Shown here piece after piece: positions 36,201 through 46,200 of a stretch of 64,000 nucleotides of DNA. This stretch comes from Vicugna pacos (taxonomy: Eukaryota > Chordata > Mammalia > Artiodactyla > Camelidae): contig NC_132997.1 of NCBI RefSeq assembly GCF_048564905.1, forward strand, positions 74,722,271-74,786,270. Reading direction: 5' to 3'. The number at the start of each line of letters is the position of its first letter. Within the stretch, counting starts at the first letter, position 1. The notes under the pieces are model-generated. The model worked only from the letters and a program-made list of their open reading frames with translations. It did not search any database and was not told the DNA's origin. A program made the position numbers and the translations under genes.

Positions 36201-37289
36201 TTCCTACCACACACTTCCTCGTAGTCTCCACAATGTGCTCTGAGATGACACCATTTAAGACTTTCCAGACCACAATTTCTCCCTCAAGCATTCATGCAAT
36301 TGTTTTCCTTCCAGGCCCAAGTGCTGAAAATCTCCATCTCCCTGAGCTTTTTCTTCATTTCCCTGAGATTTGCTGGCTCTTTCCCTGTCTCCTCTGCAGT
36401 CTGCAGGCATTGGTTTCTCTCTCATCTCTGTCCAGATATCATGATTTCCAAATCTTTCAGTTGGTTTCTTTTTCTGGCTGTGGTCCTTTTGGGGGAGACT
36501 TTCTAATGCGGCTGCAGATTAGAGGATGATAACACTGAATTGGTTAGTGGATCTCCTTTGATGTTATTTTGTGGGCAAACTCATTAATTTATGACAAAAC
36601 ATCAAAGAGCTAGGCCCTTGCATTGGACTGGCTTGTCCCAAGGCAGCTGGGTAATAATGATCAGTCAGATTAAATCTCAGTGTCTTCTCCTGCCTCAAGA
36701 GTTAAAGTCCAAATAACTGGAGTGTGGGAACACCCCATCCTGTGGTATCCCATCACAGTCTTGAATCAGCACAGTATGGAACTGTTCTCGCTGTGAAAGT
36801 GGATCTCTCTTCACAGCGTCCACTTTGATGACTCCAAGCCTTGAGGTCTATTGAGATTGTTATAATAACCTTGGAGGCAATATAGTGATAAAAGGCTGGG
36901 GCTGTCAATGTCTCTAGTCAGAGGAGCTGGATATTAAACAGGATCATTCATCCACGAGTGGATGAGCTCAAGGTTCTCTAGAGTCCTAGTCCTGTAATTG
37001 CAGTGGTAAGAACTCTCCCTGAGCTGTACGGGCAAGTGCCAGCACCATGCTTGGCACATGGCAAACTCTCCATATACAATGGTTGAATGTACTTATTGAG
37101 AAAGGTCATGATGCACGAAAGTCTCTGGCTAGTTGAAGAGGTATAAGGAGTAGTGCTCAGATCTTTGCGTATGATACCAAACCTCCTAACCTACTTGTAT
37201 CTGTGACCTTGACTCTGTTTCTTCCATTATATTCATGGTGGAAAATTGTCTGTGCTTCTCTCCAAAGCAGTCCCCTCCGTGTTTGCCCT
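36201..37289. other. Intergenic single-copy sequence
   Basis: No gene or RNA seen. A weak MIR trace ('ccatgcttggcacatggcaa') lies near 37045. Confidence 0.45.
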
Positions 37290-38262
37290 GGATTCCATCC
37301 TCTGCTGACCTCTTAAAGACTTGCTTCTGCAACTAACTCTCTCTTTTATGAACCATCAATGTTTCCCTCTCTAATAGATTATTCCTATCAGCAATGTCTC
37401 TAATGTCTTCCATCTTAGAAGAACCTCCTTTGCTCCTACTTCTCCCTTGAGCCACCATGCTACTTTTTGCTCTTCTTCACAGCAAAATGCCTCTGAAGAG
37501 TTGTCTGTACTCCCAGTGTCTGTACTTCCTTTCTTGCATTTTAATTCTCAAACCCACTTTCATCAGGATCTCATCTCTGTGCTCCACTAAAACAGCTCTA
37601 CTCAAGGCCACCAGTGACCTTCTTGCTGCCAAGTCCAGTGGTCATTTCTCAATCTCATGTTATTTTACATGTGAGTAGGCCTTGACACAGCTGGTAAGGC
37701 TCTGTTCCCAGGTTTCTTGCTTGGCTCCAGGACACCACTCTCTCTTGGGTCTCCTCCTACTCTGCTGGCCACTCTTCTCAGAATCCTTACACCTTCCCAG
37801 CCTATAAGTAATAAAGTACCCAGGATTGGTTCTTAAACAATTTTTCTAGCTATACTCACTCTCTAGATAATTTTATCTAGTCTCTTGGTTTTAAATACCA
37901 TTCATATACTGGTGACTCCTGAAGTTATATTTCCAACCCTCAACCTCTCCCCTGAACCCCAACTGCCTACTCAGATGTATAACATGTGTATCAAACTTCA
38001 AATCTAAATCAACTAAACTCCTCCAAAACTCTATTCCCCATCCCTACTCAGCCCTTAGTCTTCCTCCCACAGTAATAAGCAACTCCTTTCTTTCAGTGGC
38101 AGAGACTTCAAAACTTGGAATCATCTTTACCTCTCTTTCATACTACACCCTCCAGTCTATCCCCAGATCCTGTCAGCATTACCTCCAAGTTATATCTAGA
38201 GTCTGGCCACTTCTCACCACCTTCACTGCTACTACCCTAATCTAAGCCACCATCACGTTTCC
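37290..38262 (+). repeat. L2 LINE, 3' part of ORF2
   Basis: Long decayed ORF2 segment: 'aaggccaccagtgaccttct', 'tggctccaggacaccactct', 'tactggtgactcctgaagtt', 'agatcctgtcagcattacct' and 'taatctaagccaccatcacg'. No open frame survives. Confidence 0.8.
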
Positions 38263-38410
38263 CCACTTGTAAAGTGGGAATAATAAAAGGATAATAATAA
38301 CATTTAATTCAAAGGCTAATTGTGAGGATTATGTAAGATAACATATGTACAGTATGTAGAATATGGTCTGGCACATAGTGAGTGCTCAATAAATGCTAGC
38401 TATTAAAAAT
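38263..38410 (+). repeat. MIR SINE 3' half
   Basis: 'cccacttgtaaagtgggaat', 'attgtgaggattatgtaaga' and 'ggcacatagtgagtgctcaa' with 'taaatgctagctatta'. It abuts the L2 directly. Confidence 0.9.
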
Positions 38411-38439
38411 GAAAGGTTTGGAGGGAAGTTCTGAGGGAT

Positions 38440-38770
38440 CTTTGCTATAATGTGTTTTAGGGGCAATAAACTATCCTAGGATATTAGCTGAAATGGAATC
38501 GTTAAAGGTGTGATCATAACATTGTGATTACGTCGGAGAATGCCCTATTCTTAGGAGATGGATGGTGAAGTACTTAAGAATAAATCTTCACAATGTCTGT
38601 CACTTTCTAATAATCTAGGCAAATATATCTCTATGTTTCTGTATCTTCTATCTAGCAAATGTGACAAAATATTAACAACTGTTGAAGCTAGGTGGATAGT
38701 ATAGTTTATTGTACTAGTCTTTCAATTCTTCTGTATGTTTGAAAATTTCAAAATAAGAGGTTGAGAAAAA
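38440..38770 (+). repeat. Ancient interspersed repeat, family not named
   Basis: 'attgtgattacgtcggagaa', 'ttcttaggagatggatggtg' and 'ctgtatgtttgaaaatttca' are a familiar mammalian repeat 3' end. I cannot assign the name. Confidence 0.45.
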
Positions 38771-38799
38771 GAAGAGAAAGGACCATAGAAATGGTCTAG

Positions 38800-38890
38800 T
38801 GAAGCCCAACACTCATTTTACAGAAAGAAGCTCAGATGTGAAGTATCTGCCTGAGGTCATACAGCCTGAGCCAGAACCCAGGTCTCCTGG
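38800..38890 (-). repeat. MIR SINE fragment
   Basis: 'ctcattttacagaaagaagc', 'tgaggtcatacagcctgagc' and 'agaacccaggtctcctggct'. Confidence 0.75.
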
Positions 38891-39983
38891 CTGCCCATTG
38901 CTCCCTCTGTGTGGGTTGTTGCTGTTGACCCCAAGGCAGCAATGAGCTGCAGAGAACACACCCAGCTTCCCCTCAGAGACAAGGGGTATTATGGGTGTGT
39001 AAAATGGCACCTGTGTTGGTATTTCCTTTTTGTTTATTAAGCAAATAGAAAGGTCATCTGGTTGGAAGGCATGATGTCGAAAATGTGAAGAAGGCACCAG
39101 GGCCAGACCTGCCATCCTCACAGAGTGGGCATACCAGTTTGGCACCATCTGCTTGTGGTTTTTAAGTGGCGGTGGTGGTGTGTCTGTAAACTCTGGGATT
39201 TCAGAGGAGAGAGGAAAGTGTAAGGGTTGGGGGCAGCGCCAGGAAAAGTAACAAGGAAAGATTGCTTCAATTCTGGAGCTCCTTGAAGGAGGAGACCCCA
39301 GGGTATCTCTGGGGATGAAAAGTGGGCACATATTTAAAGAAAGGAAATGATTCTCTGCAGTCTGCAGCATCCTTCTCTAGCTAATAGGCTTCAAGGCAGT
39401 GAAAAAGAGGTAAGGTAGAGGAGGGAACGTCCATGTAAGCTTCGGAAATGGGGCACAGAGAAGAAACGGAAGAGAAAGAAAAAATACAGAAGAGGCAGCC
39501 TGGGTCACGGTGGGGGAGGGGTTGAGGAGAGGGGTGTTAGAAAGGTAAAGAGGCCGCACCTGGGGGCCTGCGAATGAGTCGAGGACCGTCAGCCTTCGCA
39601 GGCTGGAGTATCTTGCCCCAGAACCGTCCGGCTTCTCTCTTCTCCGGGTCTGGAAGTCTCTGGAGGCCACAAAGCGAGGGCAGGGCTGTTGGCGCTCTTA
39701 CTAGGGGGAAGGGCAGGCAGGAGAGGCGGAGCCTCTGGGCCGGGCGGGAGCGGAGCCTCTGGCCGCGGGCGGGGCTCCTCTCCGGCGGGCGGGCGCCGGA
39801 GTCTGGGGGCCGCGGGTTCCCCCTCCGGGTCTGAGGAGGCGCCTGGCCCCTCCCCCCGCCGCCCCCGCGCCCGCCGCCGCTGTCAAAGATAAACCGGGCC
39901 GTTCCCTGCAGGAGCAGCAGCAGTCAGCGATCAGGCCCCGAAGAGCCTCGGGCGCGGCCTCGCCTCGCCGCCCCGGCGCCCGT

Positions 39984-40004
39984 ATCAGCACCGCGGACAG
40001 CACA
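39984..40004 (+). promoter_or_regulatory. REST/NRSF (RE1-like) site 1
   Basis: CAGCACC-GC-GGACAGC keeps both RE1 half-sites at canonical spacing. By my count it matches 17 of 21 positions of the classic RE1 consensus. Confidence 0.75.
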
Positions 40005-40025
40005 ATGACGGTCGCCAGGACCTAG
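40005..40025 (+). CDS. Putative upstream ORF, 6 codons
   Basis: ATG ACG GTC GCC AGG ACC TAG begins one base after RE1 site 1 and ends 180 bases before the GOLGA7B ATG. It has an A at -3 and is the only upstream ATG I see in the CpG-rich leader. It matters only if transcription starts upstream of it, which I cannot show. A function in damping translation is inference. Confidence 0.35.
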   Translation: MTVART

Positions 40026-40074
40026 GCGCCCTCCGGCCCACCAGCCCACAGGCGCCCGGGCCCGCGGCGTCCGC

Positions 40075-40095
40075 ATCAGCACCGTGGACAGCGCC
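40075..40095 (+). promoter_or_regulatory. REST/NRSF (RE1-like) site 2
   Basis: CAGCACC-GT-GGACAGCGCC is the best of the three, 18 of 21 positions by my count, with the whole right half and its GCC end intact. Confidence 0.8.
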
Positions 40096-40136
40096 CCGGG
40101 CCCCGTTTCGCCGCCGGCAGCCCACCTGCTTCCCGA

Positions 40137-40157
40137 GTCAGCACCGCGGACGTCCCT
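40137..40157 (+). promoter_or_regulatory. Partial RE1-like site 3
   Basis: CAGCACC-GC-GGAC is intact but the following AG is replaced by GT. It probably binds REST weakly or through the left half-site only. Confidence 0.5.
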
Positions 40158-40205
40158 CCTCAACGGGCCCCGCAGCAGGCTCGGAGAGGTCAGCGCCCCC
40201 GGAAC

Positions 40206-40217
40206 ATGGCCACCGAG
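40206..40217 (+). CDS. GOLGA7B: GOLGA7B coding exon 1
   Basis: Encodes only MATE. The ATG has a strong initiation context (A at -3, G at +4) and the exon ends at a good donor (GAG|GTAGGG). The next exon continues in frame. Confidence 0.93.
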
Positions 40218-43200
40218 GTAGGGGGCGAGCACTGGCCCGCAGGCAGTGCCCGACTGCTATGGGGACACATCCTCTCTAGGGGCGGGAAAAGAAGACAAGA
40301 GGGTAGGGTAGGGTGGGGTGAAGGATGATCGGTAAGGTGGGATGGGTAGTGTCCTGGGTCGAGCCAGAGGGAAGGTGTAGGGGGCGGAGTGGCAGGGTGG
40401 AAGAGAGGGGCTCCTTATTGGAGCTCATTTCACCCCTGTCGTGTCAATCTTCCCCATCTGAGTCCCGAAGCTGCCTGCACCACTTGTTGGCACTAGTAGC
40501 AGGGTTGCTGGGGGTGGGGGGTGGGGTGGGGTGGAGGTGGGGCTGGGCCTCAGGTGGGATTTCTCCTTCCCATGGACTGCAAGCCCTGAAAGCTCCCTAG
40601 AGAGTTGGAGACGAGCCTGAGCCTGTTTTAGGGGAGGGAAGGCGGCTGGCTGCTGTTGCTATGTGGTGCATCCATCCAGCTTCTGAGCCCAAAAGCCTGG
40701 CTAAGAGATGACAGACTTACCTTCACATCCGCATTTCCTCTGCGGGGGCTGGAAGGAGGTGTAGGGCAGGAGGGGACAAAGAATCCTCAGGTCAAAACCC
40801 CAAATGGTTGGTTTTAATGCCCTGCCTGCACCAATCTGCTTTTGCATATTACCCTTTCTTGCTTTCACATCCCTTCTGAGTTTCCTGTACCAGAAGACTA
40901 CATTTCTCTTGTGTCTGATGGGAAGAGCTGCCTTCTTCAGGGTGTGCCTATAGGTATGTCACCTTCAGGGGACTTGAAAGCTGAACCAAGGACCTATTGG
41001 CTGAGGGCAGGATCTATATGCAATGCTTAAGAGATCAGGAATTACCTCCTCTACCCACTCATTTCACAAGAGAAAGGGAGCTCTTTATATTCCCACTTTA
41101 TGAGTGGTAAAGTTAACACATGAAGGGGAGGACCTATTTGATACTTACACAGCATGTCAGCAGCAGAATGGAAAGTTTCTTCTTTGAATTTTGGAGTGGA
41201 AACCAGGACACCAGAGTCTCCCCAGTTCTGACGTTGACTTCTTTTGTGGTGTTTCCCCACTTCCAACCCAGCTGGAACACAAGCTGAGGGGAGAGCAAAG
41301 GCTTTTGAATGATCCAGCCACTGCCTCTGGGCATCCCTGTGAGCAGCGTGGCATCAATACCAAGTGTTACAGTTGTTATTCTGCTGTCGTCACCACCACA
41401 GAATGAGGTGCAATTGCTGGGCATCATTCGGCTTTCTGGCGAGGCACAGGGTTAGCTAGGATAGCGTGTCCCCCAGTACCCTGTGAGGGGGTAAGCCCTG
41501 AGCAGACCCATGGAGCTTAGTTTCTTGGGTGGAGGGATTCAGAGTGCTCAGAAAGTCCCAAAGATACTGAGAAGAGCAGGAAGAACAAAGGAGAAAGGGC
41601 CAAGGAGCTGGTCACCTTCCAGACAAGGCTGCCAGACTGCAGCAGAGATGCTGCTGATGTACGGCAGAAAGGGGAGACTTCAGCCACATGGGCACAGTTG
41701 GGCCAGCAGTGTGGACACATCTCTGATGTGATCTGACAGATTCCAAGAGGCTCTTCTATCCCAGCATATCTCTCTCTCAGCTGTGAACCTGCTTTGGTTC
41801 ACAGATTCCAACCAGCAGGCTTACATCTCTAGGTCAAGGCAGTGTTTCCAGGAGGCTGCTGTTGAGTGTATATGACTCTCCCTGGGGAGAGGCTCTGCTC
41901 ATAACGCTTCTGTGAATATAGCACTTTCTTGTGTACAAAGTGCTATCATATGTGTGATCTCCTTTGGGTCTTAGAGCAACCCTGTGAAGTGGGCAAGGAT
42001 GGGTGTCATTATCCCTAATTAACAGATGAGACAACTAAGGCTCAGAAGCTTGCCCCATCCCTGTGAAGGAGCCAAGGAAGGCATCATTATCCCATTTTAC
42101 AGATGATACAACTGGAGTGCTGAGACTTATCTGAGAAAAATCTGGCTAAAAAGTGGCAGGGCCAGGACTAGAACTTAAGTCTTCTGCCTCCCTGGCCAGT
42201 GCATTAACTGCTGCATCCAGGTGTATCCAATTAGCCAACAGTGTTGCCCAATAGAGAGTAGAGGACCAGGGGTCTTGATGTGAGGCTTTGATGGGGAGGG
42301 ATGCAAAGGAGTTCAGGAAGGGTTGGCATGTGGGGACTTGGGCACCCTGACTGGCCTGGCTGTTTCAGCTTGAGGGCAAAGGGACAGAGGAATGTCCAGA
42401 AGGGATGAGGGGCCGAGGACAAACATTGCCCATTTGCCAATTTGGCCTAGGGTGGATTCTGGCGAAAGCACCGAGGGAGGAAGCCTCAGCTGTGCCAAGA
42501 CACAGGACGTTCACATTATCTGGGCTGCAGAGTGAGTCATTTTCCCCAGGCTGTTTTTACTGTTTGGACTGAGTTAAGATTACCAGGAAAAACTTGTTGG
42601 GAGAAAGAAAACCTCCTGCCAAGCTCCTGTGGCCGTACCCTTAGGATTCTGAATGGGAGGTCCTCAGCTCCAACAGAAGGTGTTTTGAGAGGAAGAGAGG
42701 GGAGAGAGAGAGGGAGGGAGGGAAGGGGAGAAAGGAAGAGAGAGAGAGGAAGAGAACTGAGAAAAATTGGATATCCCTGGGTCCCTGGATGGAAGGCATG
42801 GAAACTGTATCTTTCTACTCCCTAATTTCTGTTTAGGAGTTAGCATTAGGGGAGGGGTGTGCGTGAGGACCTCAGAGGAGGGATGAAGCCTCTGGAGCCA
42901 TACACTGACCTCATTTGGAAAACTGTAATGAGCCCATTTCCTGTGTGACAGACCTCCGTGAATGTGTGTCATGGGAGCAGGGTCTGCCCTGGAAACCAGT
43001 CCAGATGGTAAGGACAACTTGGAGATGCCTGGCTGGGAGGGGTTTCTCCAAGTAGTGGAGTTTGGCCCTTAAAGGATTTTTAAATGCACCTAAATAGCAT
43101 TATCCAAGCAGGGTGCTGGCAGTTTGATCTCCGAGGCACAGAATGAACAATGAGCAGACAATGGCCTGGGCTGGGGCTCTGGTGCAGACTGAGGAGGAGG

Positions 43201-46200
43201 AAGGCCGTTGTGTCCAGGTTTCCATCCCGACTTGGCTGCCTGTGACTCATGATCCTCACTCCTCCTCCACTCCCCAGCCAAGGAGCATGGTGTTGGCTTA
43301 TCAGCTGAAATCTTCTGATTCTTGAGTCTCAAATGCGTCCTCTGGAATTAGCTGGTTTTTAATGAGGATGGAGGCGTGGGCCAGACGGGCCTCCTGTTTG
43401 TCTTGGGCAGACCGGGCCTGGGAGTGTCATCTGCATTCCAGGGCTTGCTCCTCCCCAACTCTGCCAAGTTGACTCTTTCAGATGGACAGATCTCTAAATG
43501 TGAGCCCGGGTACCCGCTCTCCCTGCAGCCTCCTCCTCCCTGCCACAGTGCAGTTTGAAAATTGGTGCCAGCAGATCTCACCACTGATTTTCTCTTTCTT
43601 CCTCATGCAGTGCCTCTTGGTCTGGTCCTTACTCAACTGCCAGCCACTAGGGGATAGTGATGGGACAGGGGAGGGTTGAGGAAGGTGAGAAGTGGGTGAG
43701 AAGCCCAAGGGTCTGGGTCATTTAAGAAACCCTAGGGGAACTGCTCAGGGGAGCCACCCAGAGGAAACACAGAAGCTGGGGCCTCATAGAGAGGTGTGTG
43801 CATATTCTGAAACCCTCTTGTGGGATTCCAGAGAATCATGGGTCTTGGCTGAAAACCTCTGCCAGCTTCGTGAAAGCTAAGTAGCTGGCAAGTGGCCTGG
43901 ACTCTGGCTTAAGCTCTAGTCCAAGGGGCCCTGCCTTGGGATTCCTTGTTCAAAGGTCCTAAGCTGGCAGTTCTAGGAATGAATCTGGTTCACAGGTGTG
44001 CCTTATTTGGTCTGCTCAGTGTTTATTAAAAAAAAATTTCATTGGAAACATTTTAAAATCTGGATATTTATTATTAAGGAAATCTGGATTTATGGCTTCT
44101 CTTAGAAAATCAGAATTGTGGCAACCTGGGCACATATTCTCACCTGGCAATAGTCAGCTGCTTTCTTGAGACAGGGTGTGAGCTCTTTAATTAGCCCCAG
44201 TCCCCACCTGGCCCACTTACATGCTTAGGTCCTGTAATCATTTGCATTTGTAATCCCTGAAAAGGCATCTAGAACGTCAGAGCTGGCAGGGGCTTTAGTA
44301 ATTATGTAGTTCCAACTTCTCGGTTTCTAGTTGAAGAAATGGAGGCCCAGAGAAGGGAAGGCTTCCCCAGGGTCACGTGGCCAGAACTAGCAGCCAGGTT
44401 TTCTGCTCCTAGGCCAGTGGGTCATCTTTCCACCAGCACTTTGCAACTCAGCCACCATGGATGGAAAGAGCCAGGAGACCCTGCCTTGCCTTAAATTCCA
44501 CTCTTCACTAACTACATTTGAGTTTGTGATGGGTGTGCTGTAAGTAGATCTGGGAAACTAAGGCTCTGGCATATAAAGTGTGTCTGATACTGTCCTCTAG
44601 CAACTTCTCAAGACCTCACGAACACTCTCCAGGGAGGGAAGCAGATCCTTGGTCACCCAGAGCCAGAACAGTGTGCTAAGGCTCAGGATATTGTTGGGTT
44701 TGGAAAGGGAGTTGACCCCTCCCACTCTGGCTACTTGAGATCCCATGGAGAAAAGCCAAGGGGAAATGGGACTGTATTATGTAAGGCAGCACCCTAAAAT
44801 CCTAATGACATAGTACAATAGAGGTTTATTTCTTGCTCAGTAAAGTCCCAGACAGGTTCCTGATCAGTAGGTAGATCTCCTCCAGGCAGTGATTCAGGGA
44901 CCCGGGCTCTTTTCAGCTTGTGCGTCCATCACCTTCAACACATGGCTCCGTTGGTTTCTGTGGAAGGGGAAAGATCAGAGAGCAGTGGCCAGTCTTCATG
45001 AGCCAAGCCTATGCATGACGTTTATCATTTCTGCTCACATTCCATACAGTCATATGGCCACACCCACTGCAAGGGAGGCTGGGAACGAATCCATCTGTGT
45101 GCCTGGGAGGAAGAAGTGGCTGTGGTCAACAGCTAGCCAGTTGCTAGAGACACATACCTTCATGGTAGCACACAGTGCACATGTGCATTCAGGCACAGAC
45201 AAAGGAGGATATTGGAGGGGAAGAAGATGAGCCCAGGTCAGAATGACTGAAGCACTGTTCTTTTCCTTTTTTTCCATTCTCACCATCATTTTTCTTGGAT
45301 TAGACCCACGTTAGTTTTCCCCTGGACTAGTACAGAGCTAGTCATCCTTCCATCTGGCCCCCCAACCCCAGTCATGCCCACTTTCCATGCACCACTCACA
45401 AAGCTGCCAGAATGATCCTCTGGGGGCTAGGGGAATCCACCCTCAAGATCGACTGGCTCATGTAAGTTGGTTTAAAAGGGTGCGGAAGATCACATCCTCT
45501 TCCTTTTCTTTTGAAAATATAGCCACATGAAACCTTAACCAGACAGCAGACACACCGATGAATAACTTATTTATATTACCAAAGCACTCCTAATTTTTCC
45601 AAGTTATCATAGGATCCTACTACATGTCAAGGGGACTCCCTCCATTAAAACCTTGATTAGAGAAATCGAGGGCCATTAAGGCTACAGGAGCACTTACACA
45701 TTATTTCATCCAATCACAACAGTTTGGGATTGCACTCTTATGCAGAGCAAAATTCACCTGGATTTAGGAAAGTCTTGTTAGGAGTCTCTGATCTGCACCT
45801 TTCCAGGACCTTGATTTACCTGTTATCTGCTCCTACTGCCCTACTGACAACCTTTCTCTCATTACTTATTCTTTCCCCAGCTTTTAAGCAAGTTTAAGTA
45901 TCTTCCATCTTAAATCCTCCCCTCCAGGAGAAACCTGTCAAGCTCTTTGTGATCTAACCCTTGTCTCCTCTGTACTGTCTCATCATCTACTGCTCTTATC
46001 TGATCTGCAAACCAACTTCAGTCTTGCTGAAATCTGCCTCCGGTCATTGGGGTAGACCTCTCTGCTATCTCTGTTACTTTGCCTAAGCATCTCTGTCTGT
46101 CTGGGTTGCCTTTTCTTCCCTCCTCTCCCCACCCCCACCCCCTACCACCGGTAACTCCTTTATGACTCCACACAGACCAGGAAGCCTTTTCTGAGTAAGC

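Larger units (their letters stand above)
39680..40230. promoter_or_regulatory. GOLGA7B: CpG island / GOLGA7B promoter and 5' UTR
   Basis: CpG dinucleotides, rare everywhere else in the window, become dense from about 39,680 to the first coding exon. There is no convincing TATA box. An Sp1-type GC box (GGGCGGGGC) lies at 39767-39775 within an approximate 25-bp direct duplication ('gcggagcctctgg' at 39727 and 39751). The transcription start cannot be fixed by eye; it is probably between about 39,750 and 39,980. The island also contains the three RE1-like sites listed separately. Confidence 0.85.

Noticed and set aside
38813-39370. 185-codon minus-strand frame near the GOLGA7B promoter
   Set aside because: It runs into a MIR at one end and shows no recognisable protein features. 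It is probably chance.
1-39500. SFRP5 or another neighbour of GOLGA7B from human 10q24
   Set aside because: I looked for frizzled-domain exons and saw none; the gene probably lies further upstream.
39574-40232. Frames rich in Gly, Arg, Pro and Ala on both strands
   Set aside because: Typical of CpG islands; the real start is the ATG at 40206.
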